Assembly: GCF_003955735.1 (NCBI RefSeq)
Contig: NZ_CP034464.1
Span: forward strand, 310,001-374,000
DNA from: Undibacterium parvum
Lineage (GTDB): Bacteria > Pseudomonadota > Gammaproteobacteria > Burkholderiales > Burkholderiaceae_D
Length of the DNA: 64,000 nucleotides
Direction: 5' to 3'
Each line of letters begins with the position of its first letter. Positions within the stretch are counted from its first letter, which is position 1. This document shows positions 46,329-55,906 of this stretch, in pieces. Made by a program: the position numbers and the translations under genes. The notes beneath the pieces were generated by a model that was given only the letters and a program-made list of their open reading frames with translations, searched no databases and was not told where the DNA came from.

Positions 46329-46970
46329 TTAGGCGAAGGCGCTCACATCCAATTCAGCCTCGGTCTTGGCGATTACTTCTTCTTTGCTCACGCCAGTAGC
46401 CAGCTCTATTAATTTCAAACCCTGCGGTGTGACATCGATCACCGCCAGATCGGTGATGATGCGATTGACCACGGCGACACCGGTGAGTGGCAAATTGCAG
46501 GCTTTTAAAATTTTATGCGCATCGCCCTTGGCGACGTGTTCCATCAAGACCACCACACGGCCAACGCCTGCCACCAGATCCATCGCGCCGCCCATGCCTT
46601 TGACCATCTTGCCGGGTATCATCCAGTTAGCCAGATCACCGCCCTGGCTTACCTGCATCGCACCCAGGATCGCCAGATTAATTTTGCCGCCACGTATCAT
46701 GGCAAAGGAATCGGCCGAGCTAAATATCGATGAACCAGGCAAGGTGGTAACGGTTTGCTTACCTGCATTGATGAGGTCGGCATCGACTTCATCTTCGCTA
46801 GGAAACGGGCCGATTCCTAGCAAGCCGTTTTCTGACTGCAACCAGACGTCCATGCCGGCAGGCACATGGTTGGCGACCATGGTTGGCAAACCTATGCCCA
46901 GATTAACGTAAAAACCATCTTGTAATTCTTGTGCTGCACGCGCAGCCATTTCGTCGCGATTCCATGCCAT
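46329..46970 (-). CDS. scoB: 3-oxoacid CoA-transferase subunit B
   Basis: Beta subunit (213 aa) of a class I succinyl-CoA:3-ketoacid CoA-transferase, which activates acetoacetate using succinyl-CoA. Seen: [15 protein letters not shown], the catalytic glutamate in [47 protein letters not shown] and [15 protein letters not shown]. It lies 29 bases after the scoA stop and forms one operon with it. Which ketoacid is used cannot be read with certainty. Confidence 0.94.
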   Translation of the reverse strand: MAWNRDEMAARAAQELQDGFYVNLGIGLPTMVANHVPAGMDVWLQSENGLLGIGPFPSEDEVDADLINAGKQTVTTLPGSSIFSSADSFAMIRGGKINLAILGAMQVSQGGDLANWMIPGKMVKGMGGAMDLVAGVGRVVVLMEHVAKGDAHKILKACNLPLTGVAVVNRIITDLAVIDVTPQGLKLIELATGVSKEEVIAKTEAELDVSAFA

Positions 46971-46999
46971 CTTATTTCTCCTGTTTATTTTTTTCTGGA

Positions 47000-47698
47000 T
47001 TATGCGGGGCGAACGGTGCGCTGCTCTATGCGTTTTTCTGGCTGAGTATTGACCACGATACGTTGCACGTAGATACCAGGCGTATGAATTTCATCGGGAT
47101 CGAGTTCGCCGATCTCGACCAGGACCTCGACCTCTGCCACCGTGATTTTACCCGCCATGGCGACGTTGGGATTAAAATTGCGCGCCGTTTTGCGGTACAC
47201 CAGATTGCCAGCTTTATCGGCCTTGTAAGCCTTCACCAGCGAGACGTCGGACACCAGAGAGCGCTCCATCACATATTGCTGGCCGTCAAATTCGCGGATT
47301 TCCTTACCTTCGGCGACGATGGTGCCGACCCCAGTTTTAGTAAAGAAGGCCGGGATGCCGGCACCACCAGCGCGTAGCTTTTCGGCCAGCGTACCTTGCG
47401 GGGTAAATTCTAATTGCAATTCTCCGGCCAGATACTGGCGCTCGAATTCTTTGTTTTCACCGACATACGATGAAATCATTTTCTTGATTTGACGGGTAGT
47501 GAGCAACTGCCCCAGACCAAAGCCATCTACGCCGGCGTTGTTTGAAATTGCGGTCAGATTTTGCACGCCAGTATCACGCAGTGCAGCGATTAAGGCTTCA
47601 GGAATGCCGCACAAACCAAAACCACCAACCGCGATGGTCTGCCCATCTTTGACGATATCCGCAAGAGCGGATGCTGCATCAGGATATACCTTGTCCAT
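47000..47698 (-). CDS. scoA: 3-oxoacid CoA-transferase subunit A
   Basis: Alpha subunit (232 aa) of the same CoA-transferase. Seen: the CoA-binding motif [59 protein letters not shown] segment (here [20 protein letters not shown]), [10 protein letters not shown] and [16 protein letters not shown]. Ribosome-binding site AAGGGACAG precedes ATG. First gene of scoAB. It is divergent from the PAS-LuxR regulator, with 363 bases between that hold a family P element. Confidence 0.94.
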   Translation of the reverse strand: MDKVYPDAASALADIVKDGQTIAVGGFGLCGIPEALIAALRDTGVQNLTAISNNAGVDGFGLGQLLTTRQIKKMISSYVGENKEFERQYLAGELQLEFTPQGTLAEKLRAGGAGIPAFFTKTGVGTIVAEGKEIREFDGQQYVMERSLVSDVSLVKAYKADKAGNLVYRKTARNFNPNVAMAGKITVAEVEVLVEIGELDPDEIHTPGIYVQRIVVNTQPEKRIEQRTVRPA

Positions 47699-47819
47699 AG
47701 CTGTCCCTTTTTTTAATTAAAATGTTTTTGCTAACCAGAAAAAAGATCTCAGCTGGCAATTGTGTGACACAGGATATGATGCTACGCTTGCGCGCGCAAT
47801 ACCGTAAAACTACCTGAGA

Positions 47820-47923
47820 AAGACCTTAAGCAAAATCGCCCCAGCGTTGTTGCACTCGCCTTGCCGTACTAGCGTACTGTCTTCGGCGGTGCGCCTAGCT
47901 GGAGCAATTTTGCGTAAGCCCTA
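47820..47923. repeat. Intergenic palindromic element, family P, copy 3
   Basis: Starts AGACCTTAAGCAAAATCGCC and ends AATTTTGCGTAAGCCCT. Shares CAAAATCGCCCCAGCG with copy 1 and CTTCGGCGGTGCGCCT with copy 2. Lies between divergent scoA and the LuxR-type gene, where promoters of both genes are expected. Confidence 0.75.
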
Positions 47924-48061
47924 TAAGGAAAGGGCAAATTCAATTGCCTGCCAAATTGCACTACATCATCAAATTCAGGCAAACTCAGGCGAACTCAGCC
48001 AAACAAAGACTTACTCTAATCGAACTCTGCTCGGCACACAACACAGAAAACACCAGAAACT

Positions 48062-48622
48062 ATGAATGCAGTGCGCGCTATCGATTTCGAATCCATTTTT
48101 CAATATGCACCGGTAGGTATGTGCGTCTCAGAAAATCGCATCATTCAGGCATGCAATGATGTCCTGGCCCAGATGTTCGGCTACCAGAAAGAGCAATTAC
48201 TAGGGCAATCTTTCATTATCCTGTACCCAACTCCGGCCGAGTATGAACGCACTGGCGCACGGATTACACCGATCATGAATGCCAAAGGCCATTACTCGGA
48301 TGAGCGCATCATGAAACGCGCCAGCGAAGAGCTATTTTGGTGCCATGTATCGGGGCGCGGCTTGCACAAAGAGGATGCGCATGCGGCAGGCATCTGGACC
48401 TTTGAAGACCTCAGCGCCAAGCGCCAGGTGTCGGCCGAACTGAGCCCCAGAGAGCGTGAAATTGCAGCGCTGTTGGTAGAGGGAAAAACCAGTAAATTAA
48501 TCGCCAGGCAAGTCGAGCTCAGCCCGCGTACGGTAGAGATGCACAGAGCCAAATTAATGCGTAAATTTAACGCCGCTACCTCTAACGAACTGGTGAATAA
48601 ACTCTTAAGACTAGGTAGTTAA
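48062..48622 (+). CDS. PAS domain-containing LuxR family regulator
   Basis: Transcription factor of 186 aa. N-terminal PAS domain (about 5-115: FESIFQYAPVGMCVSENRII, MFGYQKEQLLGQSFIILYP) and C-terminal GerE/LuxR helix-turn-helix (about 125-186: LSPREREIAALLVEGKTSKL, RTVEMHRAKLMRKFNA). No response-regulator phospho-acceptor domain. It sits divergently from scoAB and may control it (inference). Confidence 0.92.
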   Translation: MNAVRAIDFESIFQYAPVGMCVSENRIIQACNDVLAQMFGYQKEQLLGQSFIILYPTPAEYERTGARITPIMNAKGHYSDERIMKRASEELFWCHVSGRGLHKEDAHAAGIWTFEDLSAKRQVSAELSPREREIAALLVEGKTSKLIARQVELSPRTVEMHRAKLMRKFNAATSNELVNKLLRLGS

Positions 48623-48651
48623 GTGCACGCCCTAGTCTGAAGTTGTGCGAC

Positions 48652-49110
48652 TCAGACTGCGACACGTTTGGGTTTCGCAGCGGCTTTCAACTCTTGTATT
48701 TTTTGGCGTATAGCCTCCGGCAGCGGCGCCGACTTTTCGGTTTTAGGATCAACCCAGACCACCTTCGCACCGCCCTCCGCATACAGTGCATAGCCATCGC
48801 CAACGCTGCGCATTTCTTGTATGGTCTCGATACTGCTACGACCAGCGGCACCAATAAAAGTGCAGACCTCGACCTGCCCCGGATATTTTAAAGCGCGCTT
48901 AAACGTACAATAGGCATTGACGATCACCGGCCCGTTACCCTTCTCATCGGGCAAGCAGCCCATCATCGTCAACCACTCTATTCTGGCTTGCTCCATATAG
49001 CGAAAATACACCGTGTTATTCACATGGCCCATGGCATCCATATCACCCCAACGGATCGGGATCGTGACTGTGTACACCAGTTTTTTTTCCGCTACTGCAG
49101 GCACTATCAT
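48652..49110 (-). CDS. Acyl-CoA thioesterase (4HBT/hotdog family)
   Basis: Single hotdog-fold thioesterase of 152 aa. Seen: IRWGDMDAMGHVNNTVYFRY (the catalytic Asp of the 4-hydroxybenzoyl-CoA thioesterase type is in GDMDAMGHV), MEQARIEWL, YCTFKRALKYPGQVEV and RSSIETIQEMR. Hydrolyses acyl-CoA; chain-length preference unknown. It overlaps the SDR gene by four bases (ATGA at 49107-49110). Confidence 0.92.
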   Translation of the reverse strand: MIVPAVAEKKLVYTVTIPIRWGDMDAMGHVNNTVYFRYMEQARIEWLTMMGCLPDEKGNGPVIVNAYCTFKRALKYPGQVEVCTFIGAAGRSSIETIQEMRSVGDGYALYAEGGAKVVWVDPKTEKSAPLPEAIRQKIQELKAAAKPKRVAV

Positions 49111-49883
49111 TGCGCGCTCATCCCATCATCAGCAGTGACGATAGTGCCGTTTAAAAAGCGCGATTCTTCTGCCGCCAAGAGCAACAGCAAGCCATCCAAA
49201 TCTTCCGGCAGGCCGACCCGTTTGCGTGGCAGCATCTCTATCAATTTTTGACCTTGCTCACTATTAAAGTGCTCGGCATTGATCTCGGTCGCAATATAGC
49301 CGGGGCAAATTGCATTGACGTTAATTCCAAACTTGCCCCACTCTACCGCCATCGCCTTAGTCATATGAATCACGCCGGCCTTACTCATGCAATACACGCC
49401 TATTTGCGGCAATACCCGCAAACCAGCGACCGAGGCGATATTGATGATGCGATGTTGTTTTTTATGGTCGCCCTTGTAGCGCGCGATCATGCGTTTGGCG
49501 GTTTCCTGTGCCACAAAAAAGGCACCGCGCTGATTGGTATCCATCACATAGGCATAATCTTCAGGGGTGACATCGACTAGTTTTTGGGTGGTAGAAACGC
49601 CTGAATTATTGATCAGAATATCGATGGGGCCGGCCTCAGTCTCGGCATGCGCAATCGCTGATTTAATGCTGGCGTAGTCGGTCACATCCAGAGCCACAAC
49701 ATGGGCCGCACCACCTTCAGCCTCGATCTCGGCGCGCAATTCTTTCAGTCTGTCGATGCGACGCGACGCCAGCACGACCTGAGCGCCAGCTTGCGCTAAA
49801 ACTTTTGCAAAACGGGCGCCAAGGCCGCTAGAGGCACCGGTTACCAGTGCGATTTTGCCTTCAAAGTTGACTTCGATTCCCAT
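49107..49883 (-). CDS. SDR family oxidoreductase
   Basis: NAD(P)-dependent short-chain dehydrogenase/reductase of 258 aa. Seen: TGASSGLGARFAKVLAQAG (cofactor loop), RRID segment after strand 2, NNSGVSTTQKLVDV, NIASVAGLRVLPQIG and YCMSKAGVIHMTKAM, ending TVTAD-type tail (GTIVTADDGM). Ribosome-binding site GGGAG. Translationally coupled to the thioesterase gene, which suggests acyl-CoA or fatty acid chemistry (inference); substrate unknown. Confidence 0.92.
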   Translation of the reverse strand: MGIEVNFEGKIALVTGASSGLGARFAKVLAQAGAQVVLASRRIDRLKELRAEIEAEGGAAHVVALDVTDYASIKSAIAHAETEAGPIDILINNSGVSTTQKLVDVTPEDYAYVMDTNQRGAFFVAQETAKRMIARYKGDHKKQHRIINIASVAGLRVLPQIGVYCMSKAGVIHMTKAMAVEWGKFGINVNAICPGYIATEINAEHFNSEQGQKLIEMLPRKRVGLPEDLDGLLLLLAAEESRFLNGTIVTADDGMSAQ

Positions 49884-50186
49884 TTAATTCTCCCACTCGT
49901 ATATTCGAATAATCGTACTACTCTAATTGAAACGCTATGATGACATAGTCACCACGCCCCTGTTTTATAAATTACATCTTTCGCACGATTTTTACGGATA
50001 AATCGGGCTGCCAAGCATGAAATTACTGCATCTTATGCATCGCTCTGCGATAATTCTCTAGTTTTCGCTTGCCAACTCAGCTTACCGCTAGTTTCGGCAC
50101 TGCTTGCAGAATCACTTCACAGCATATAACATGCTGACAACAAATAAGCACGTTCGTTCGTAAAATTTTTTAAAGCGATAAAAGCC
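49884..50186. other. Divergent promoter region between the SDR and ETF-QO genes
   Basis: 303 bases that must carry promoters for both divergent genes. A short inverted repeat CAGCATATAACATGCTG at about 50120-50136 may be a regulatory site, but there is no direct support. No gene is seen. Confidence 0.4.
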
Positions 50187-51851
50187 ATGACACAAAGTCT
50201 AGTTGAACAATTCGGTCCTCGCGATGCAATGGAATATGACGTCGTTATCGTAGGCGGCGGCCCTGCTGGCTTATCAGCTGCGATCAAATTAAAACAGTTA
50301 GCCGCAGAGACTGGACGCGAAGTCTCAGTCTGCGTACTGGAAAAAGGCGGGGAACCTGGCGCACATATTTTATCTGGCGCGGTCATGGATCCTAAGGCAT
50401 TGAGCGAGCTTTTCCCTAACTGGAAAGAAATGGGCGCGCCACTCAACACCGAAGTGACGGAAGATCGTGTCTTGGTCCTGACCGAGAAGAAAGCCTATAA
50501 AACCCCTAATTGGATGCTGCCTAGCTGTTTTGAAAATCATGGCAACTACATCGTGTCACTGGCCAATGTCACGCGCTGGTTAGGACAGCAAGCCGAAACT
50601 TTGGGTGTGGAAGTTTTCCCAGGTTTTGCCGCTGCTGAGATTTTGTATAACGACGACGGCTCAGTCAAAGGTGTCGCGACTGGCAATATGGGCGTAGACA
50701 AACACGGTGCCGCCTCACCCGCCTTCCAGCTAGGTATGGAATTGCACGCCAAGTACACCTTGTTTGCCGAAGGAGCACGCGGCCATCTCGGCAAGCAAGT
50801 CATGGCCAAATATGACTTAAATAAGGGTAAAGATCCACAATCCTACGGCTTAGGTATCAAAGAGCTGTGGGAAATCGATCCTAAACAACATAAAGCGGGC
50901 TTAGTGGTGCACACCACAGGCTGGCCTATGATGGATCAATATAGTGGCTCGTTCTTATATCACCTGGAAAACAATCAGGTCGCAGTCGGCTACGTGGTTG
51001 GACTGGCGTATGAGAACCCATATATTTCTCCGTTTGAAGAATTTCAACGTTTCAAAACGCATCCGGCAATTCGCGGCTTCTTTGAAGGCGCGAAGCGTAT
51101 TTCCTATGGTGCCCGTGCGATTACCGCCGGTGGTTTGCAATCATTACCAAAATTAGTGTTCCCGGGCGGCGCCTTGATAGGCTGCGATGCTGGCTTCCTC
51201 AACATGAGCCGCATCAAGGGTAGCCATGCCGCCATCAAGACCGGTATGCTGGCCGCTACAGCCGCGTTTGAGGCCCTGGGTGCACAACGCCAACATGATG
51301 AACTGAGCGCCTACGCGACAGCCTTTGAGCAGTCTTGGCTACACGAAGAGCTGTACACGGCGCGCAACGTAAAGCCTTTGCTGAAAAAAGGCACCTACGG
51401 CTCGCCACTGGTCTGGATAGATCAAATGATCTTACGCGGCAAAGCACCATGGACTTTGCATCACTCCAAGGCCGATCACGAGTGTCTGCGCCCTGCTGCT
51501 GATTTTAGCCCTATCGTCTATCCGAAACCTGACGGCAAATTGACTTTTGATCGTCTGTCATCGGTATTCATATCCAACACCAATCACGCCGAAGATCAGC
51601 CTGCTCATCTGACCTTGAAAGACGCCAGCGTTCCTGTTGCTATTAACCTAGCAACCTATGCCGGACCAGAAGCACGCTACTGCCCGGCTGGCGTGTATGA
51701 GTTTGTAAAAACCGATGAAGGCGCAGACCGCTTGCAGATCAACTCGCAAAATTGCGTGCATTGCAAAACTTGCGATATCAAAGATCCTAGCCAAAATATT
51801 ATCTGGGTGACGCCTGAAGGTGGTGGTGGGCCGAATTATCCAAGCATGTAA
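50187..51851 (+). CDS. Electron transfer flavoprotein-ubiquinone oxidoreductase
   Basis: ETF-QO (554 aa) passes electrons from electron-transfer flavoprotein, reduced by acyl-CoA dehydrogenases, to ubiquinone; FAD and one 4Fe-4S cluster, peripheral to the inner membrane. Seen: FAD motif VVIVGGGPAGLSAAIKL near the N terminus, GGEPGAHILSGAV, LVFPGGALIGCDAGFLNMSR, and the C-terminal cluster CVHCKTCDIKDPSQNI plus a Cys in ARYCPAGVYE. No strong Shine-Dalgarno. Monocistronic, with a terminator. Confidence 0.96.
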   Translation: MTQSLVEQFGPRDAMEYDVVIVGGGPAGLSAAIKLKQLAAETGREVSVCVLEKGGEPGAHILSGAVMDPKALSELFPNWKEMGAPLNTEVTEDRVLVLTEKKAYKTPNWMLPSCFENHGNYIVSLANVTRWLGQQAETLGVEVFPGFAAAEILYNDDGSVKGVATGNMGVDKHGAASPAFQLGMELHAKYTLFAEGARGHLGKQVMAKYDLNKGKDPQSYGLGIKELWEIDPKQHKAGLVVHTTGWPMMDQYSGSFLYHLENNQVAVGYVVGLAYENPYISPFEEFQRFKTHPAIRGFFEGAKRISYGARAITAGGLQSLPKLVFPGGALIGCDAGFLNMSRIKGSHAAIKTGMLAATAAFEALGAQRQHDELSAYATAFEQSWLHEELYTARNVKPLLKKGTYGSPLVWIDQMILRGKAPWTLHHSKADHECLRPAADFSPIVYPKPDGKLTFDRLSSVFISNTNHAEDQPAHLTLKDASVPVAINLATYAGPEARYCPAGVYEFVKTDEGADRLQINSQNCVHCKTCDIKDPSQNIIWVTPEGGGGPNYPSM

Positions 51852-51880
51852 TCTGTTAGAGATATCTGCTGGAATAAAAA

Positions 51881-51908
51881 AGCCGCTATGAATTTAGCGG
51901 CTTTTTAT
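51881..51908 (+). terminator. Rho-independent terminator after ETF-QO
   Basis: Stem AAGCCGCTA/TAGCGGCTT (51881-51889 with 51896-51904), loop TGAATT, then a T-rich tract. It lies between the convergent ETF-QO and NUDIX genes and may serve both. Confidence 0.9.
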
Positions 51909-51948
51909 TTCTTGGAACTTAAAAATGAGTAAAATTTTATTACTTCAG

Positions 51949-52518
51949 CTACCAACGCTCTTTAAGAATTTTCTCTAGCCAGAAGCAGCCTATTATGGTC
52001 TTCACATCAGTAATTTTCCCCAACTTCACCCACTCAAGCACTTGCGATAAGGGCGCTTTAAAGGTTTCCAAAAACTCCCCTTGGTCCAACTGTGCTTCGC
52101 CAGCCGTCAAACCCTGTGCCAGAAAAATATCCAGATGCTCGTCCGAATAAGCGATCGCATTGTGTATGGTGCACAGATAGCGCCAATCGGTAGCGATGTA
52201 GCCAGTTTCTTCACGCAATTCTCTTTTTGCACAGAGCAAGGGGTCTTCGCCAGCGTCAATTTTTCCAGCTGGGAATTCGAGAAAAACCCGATTTAGTGGA
52301 TAGCGAAATTGGCGCTCCAGCAAGACTGAGCCATCTTCAAATAAGGGCAAGATCACCACGGCACCTGGATGCTTGATGTACTCGCGACTAACTTGTTGGC
52401 CGTCCGGCAGGCGTACGGTGTCTTTTTCTATTTGAAGAAAACTACCTTGATAAGCGCGCCTACTATCTGTTTGAACTTCCGCCAGATGCGGATTACTAGC
52501 GGGATCAAAATCTAACAT
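51949..52518 (-). CDS. NUDIX hydrolase, ADP-ribose pyrophosphatase-like
   Basis: NUDIX hydrolase of 189 aa, probably an ADP-ribose/nucleoside-diphosphate-sugar pyrophosphatase (NudF-like). The Nudix box is seen (core GKIDAGEDP then RELREETGY), preceded by the typical AVVILPLFEDGSVLLERQFR. Metal-coordinating Glu residues of REEXXEE are present. Last gene of the operon after DUF2818, 7 bases downstream of it; nuo-linked in related betaproteobacteria. Confidence 0.93.
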   Translation of the reverse strand: MLDFDPASNPHLAEVQTDSRRAYQGSFLQIEKDTVRLPDGQQVSREYIKHPGAVVILPLFEDGSVLLERQFRYPLNRVFLEFPAGKIDAGEDPLLCAKRELREETGYIATDWRYLCTIHNAIAYSDEHLDIFLAQGLTAGEAQLDQGEFLETFKAPLSQVLEWVKLGKITDVKTIIGCFWLEKILKERW

Positions 52519-52525
52519 GGCGAAC

Positions 52526-52825
52526 TTATTTTTTTAGATAGCGATACACGAAGCCAGGAAAAGCGATCACCAGAAATAGACAGGCGGTGACCGCATAAAA
52601 CTCCCAAGTCTGGATGAAGCGATTGCCAGTCGCCGTTTCGAGCATAAAGGCGAATCCACCCAAAATAAAATACAGGCTAATCAGCTCTAGCAAACGAAAC
52701 CAGAATGGTTTCACAGGAAAGGCGCGCAAGGCGAGCATGCCAAAGCAGCGCTCATTAAAAAAGGGCAGGTTCGCTGCCAGCAAGGACAGCAAAATCAACA
52801 ACCAACTAGCAGAAGTAAGATTCAA
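52526..52825 (-). CDS. DUF2818 family membrane protein
   Basis: Small inner-membrane protein of 99 aa with three hydrophobic segments (ASWLLILLSLLAANLPFF, LLELISLYFILGGFAFML, FYAVTACLFLVIAFPGFVY). DUF2818 proteins follow nuoN in many betaproteobacteria; the role is unknown and could be in complex I assembly (inference). It starts 24 bases after nuoN. Confidence 0.9.
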   Translation of the reverse strand: MNLTSASWLLILLSLLAANLPFFNERCFGMLALRAFPVKPFWFRLLELISLYFILGGFAFMLETATGNRFIQTWEFYAVTACLFLVIAFPGFVYRYLKK

Positions 52826-52848
52826 AACTAAGTCCTCTTGCTAATGAC

Positions 52849-54321
52849 TTAGGAGGCCAATGTTTTGACGATGGCAGCGGAACATGCAGTCATCAAAGAG
52901 TCTGGCATTAAACCCAGCGCCAACACCGCCAGACCATTCACGCTTAAGACTATGCGCATGTCGGTATCAGCGACGATGACGCCTTGGTCAGCAGGCTCAT
53001 CAAAATACATTAATTTAACTACGCGCAAATAGTAGAAGGCCCCGATCAAGGAGAACAGCACAGCCAGCACAGCCAACCAGATTTGCCCGGATGCCAACAC
53101 CGCCTGCAGCACCGACAATTTTGCATAAAAGCCCATCAATGGTGGAATACCTGCCAAAGAGAACATCAGCAACAACATCACGAAGGCAAACCAAGGGCTA
53201 CGTTTATTCAAGCCCTTCAGGTCGGACAGATTCTCGGCCTCAAAGCCAGAGCGCGCTAACAACATGATCACGCCAAAACTACCCAGGGTAGTCAGGACAT
53301 AAGTAATGCTATAAAACATAGATGCACTATACGCATCTGCGGCCAAATTGATGTTGCCATTGGATACGCCTGACAACAGGCCCAATAACATGAAACCCAT
53401 CTGAGAAATCGTAGAATATGCCAACATACGTTTCAAGTTGGTTTGCGCTATAGCAGTGATATTTCCTATTGCCATAGACAGCACCGCCAAGACCATCAGC
53501 ATCTGTTGCCAATCAACTGCCCGAGGGAATAAACCTTCTACCAAAATACGGAAACATATCGCAAACGCCGCAAGTTTTGGCGCCCCACCCAGCAACAAAG
53601 TGACTGCCGTTGGTGAGCCTTGATACACGTCCGGAACCCACATATGGAAAGGCACGGTGCCCAGTTTAAAGGCCAGGCCAGAAACCACAAAGACGATACC
53701 GAATACCAAGATGGTTTTGTTCGCGGTAGGTGATGCCGCTGCCTTGGCAATCGCGCTCAAATCAAGGGTACCGGTTGCGCCATACAGCATGGAAATACCG
53801 TACAGTAAAAATCCTGAAGCCAAGGCCCCCAAGATGAAGTATTTCATGGCAGCTTCGGTCGACAGCGTATGCTCACGACGCAGTGCAACCAAGGCGTACA
53901 GCGACAAGGACATCAACTCCAAACCCAGATAAATAATCAGCAGATTATTTCCTGAAATCATGATCATCTGACCTAATAATGAGAACAAGGCCAGCACGTA
54001 AAATTCGCCACCCAACATACCGCTAGTCATACCTCTATCCGCCACATACTGCCTACCGTAAATCAAAGTCACACCGACTGCGATATAGGAAAACAATTTC
54101 AATAGATTCGACATAGGATCAGAGACAAACATATTGCTACTGATATACACGGTGCCGCCGTCAGAGTTAAGCATGGTCAATGCGCCGCACACCGTCAGGC
54201 TCAATAAACTGAGTACGTAGGTGATATTGCGTTTATCATCCGCAAGAAACATGTCGACCAAAAGAATAACGCAAATGGCCAGCAGCAGAAAGATTTCAGG
54301 ATAAAGAGGTATCAGGTTCAT
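52849..54321 (-). CDS. nuoN: NADH-quinone oxidoreductase subunit N
   Basis: Antiporter-like membrane subunit of complex I (490 aa from the ATG at 54321; an in-frame ATG at 54342 gives 497 aa). It forms one of three proton-pumping modules. About 14 membrane segments; conserved features seen: [14 protein letters not shown] (the glutamate of TM5), [20 protein letters not shown] (lysines and His of the pumping path), [20 protein letters not shown] (TM12 lysine). No good ribosome-binding site at either start. Follows nuoM by 70 bases. Confidence 0.96.
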   Translation of the reverse strand: MNLIPLYPEIFLLLAICVILLVDMFLADDKRNITYVLSLLSLTVCGALTMLNSDGGTVYISSNMFVSDPMSNLLKLFSYIAVGVTLIYGRQYVADRGMTSGMLGGEFYVLALFSLLGQMIMISGNNLLIIYLGLELMSLSLYALVALRREHTLSTEAAMKYFILGALASGFLLYGISMLYGATGTLDLSAIAKAAASPTANKTILVFGIVFVVSGLAFKLGTVPFHMWVPDVYQGSPTAVTLLLGGAPKLAAFAICFRILVEGLFPRAVDWQQMLMVLAVLSMAIGNITAIAQTNLKRMLAYSTISQMGFMLLGLLSGVSNGNINLAADAYSASMFYSITYVLTTLGSFGVIMLLARSGFEAENLSDLKGLNKRSPWFAFVMLLLMFSLAGIPPLMGFYAKLSVLQAVLASGQIWLAVLAVLFSLIGAFYYLRVVKLMYFDEPADQGVIVADTDMRIVLSVNGLAVLALGLMPDSLMTACSAAIVKTLAS

Positions 54322-54392
54322 ATTATTTATTTGTACTAACATTTATCTGCACTTACGCGCAATGAGCGCAGCTCAGCAACTCAATAGATCAA

Positions 54393-55886
54393 TCAGGGCG
54401 CAATTTTTGACACTGCGACATGCTTTAAAAGATCGCTCACTGATACTTGCATCGCATCAGTAAATGGCGCTGGATACAGTCCCATAGCGATGACTGCAAT
54501 CGCCAAAATTCCCAGCATAAAAAATTCGCGTTTATTCAAATCAGTTAACTGTGCAACATGCTCATGCGTAATCGCACCAAATACCACGCGTTTTACCATC
54601 CATAAGGAATATGCAGCACCGAAAATCAAGGCTGTGGCGGCTAACATACCTATCCAGAAATTGTATTTTACGGCACCCAAGATCACCATAAATTCACCAA
54701 CAAAACCGGAGGTTGCTGGCAAACCGCAGTTAGCCATGGAAAAAAGAACGAACAAAGCTGCAAATTTCGGCATGGTGTTCACCACCCCACCGTAGTCGAC
54801 GATATTGCGGGAATGAACACGGTCATACAAGACACCAATACACAAGAACATCGCACCGGAAATAAAGCCATGCGAAATCATTTGTACGAGCGCGCCCTGC
54901 ACTGACATGTCATTAAACATGAAAAATCCCAGGGTCACAAAACCCATATGCGCAATCGAGGAATATGCCACCAGTTTTTTCATATCGGTCTGAACCAAGG
55001 CGACCAGACCGATGTAAATAACGGCTATCAGGGATAGCGTGATCATGAAGCTAGACAAGTAATGGCTGGCGTCCGGCAAGATTGGTAAAGAAAAACGTAG
55101 GAAGCCATAAGCACCGAGTTTCAACATAATCGCCGCCAACACTACAGAACCACCGGTTGGTGCTTCTACGTGGGCATCCGGCAACCAGGTATGTACTGGC
55201 CACATAGGCACCTTGACCGCAAACGCCATCAAGAACGCAACGAATAAAAATATTTGTGTTTGAAACGGCAGCGCCAAACCATGCCACGCCAAGATATCAA
55301 AGGAATTACCTGCTTTCAAGTAGAGGTAAATGATAGCTACTAACGTCAGCAAGGACCCCATCAAAGTGTATAAAAAGAACTTAAACGCTGCATACACACG
55401 GTTCGGGCCACCCCAAACACCGACGATGATATACATAGGTATCAAGGTCGCTTCAAAAAACACATAGAACAACAGGCCATCAGTAGTGCAAAATACACCT
55501 ATCATCAGGCCAGACAAAATCAGAAACGCGCCCATATATTGAGCAACCTGCTTCTCTATCACTTCCCAGGCGGCGATCACCACGATCACAGTGATGAAGG
55601 CAGTCAAAGGCACCAGCCAAAGCGAAACGCCGTCGATTCCCAATGCATAGAAAGCATTGATGCGCTCTATCCAGGCACTTTTTTCGACAAATTGCATGCC
55701 GTGTGCAAGATTATCAAAGCGACTCACCAGCGGCAGCGTGACGAGAAAACTCGCAATAGCGGCGATCAGGGAAACGCCACGCACCATACCAGCGTTGGTG
55801 TCGCGACCAAAGGCCAGGATAAAGAATCCGAAGGCGATAGGACACCAAATCGCCAGGCTTAATAAGTAAGAGTTTGACTGCATCAT
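54393..55886 (-). CDS. nuoM: NADH-quinone oxidoreductase subunit M
   Basis: Antiporter-like subunit of complex I, 497 aa, about 14 membrane segments. Seen: FFEATLIPMYIIVGVWG (essential Glu144 equivalent), KVPMWPVHTWLPDAHVEAPT with the Lys of the half-channel, and DMKKLVAYSSIAHMGFVTLG with the TM12 Lys. Lies between nuoL (20 bases upstream) and nuoN in the usual order. Confidence 0.97.
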   Translation of the reverse strand: MMQSNSYLLSLAIWCPIAFGFFILAFGRDTNAGMVRGVSLIAAIASFLVTLPLVSRFDNLAHGMQFVEKSAWIERINAFYALGIDGVSLWLVPLTAFITVIVVIAAWEVIEKQVAQYMGAFLILSGLMIGVFCTTDGLLFYVFFEATLIPMYIIVGVWGGPNRVYAAFKFFLYTLMGSLLTLVAIIYLYLKAGNSFDILAWHGLALPFQTQIFLFVAFLMAFAVKVPMWPVHTWLPDAHVEAPTGGSVVLAAIMLKLGAYGFLRFSLPILPDASHYLSSFMITLSLIAVIYIGLVALVQTDMKKLVAYSSIAHMGFVTLGFFMFNDMSVQGALVQMISHGFISGAMFLCIGVLYDRVHSRNIVDYGGVVNTMPKFAALFVLFSMANCGLPATSGFVGEFMVILGAVKYNFWIGMLAATALIFGAAYSLWMVKRVVFGAITHEHVAQLTDLNKREFFMLGILAIAVIAMGLYPAPFTDAMQVSVSDLLKHVAVSKIAP

Positions 55887-55906
55887 GATTTATTTTTTAT
55901 GGACAC

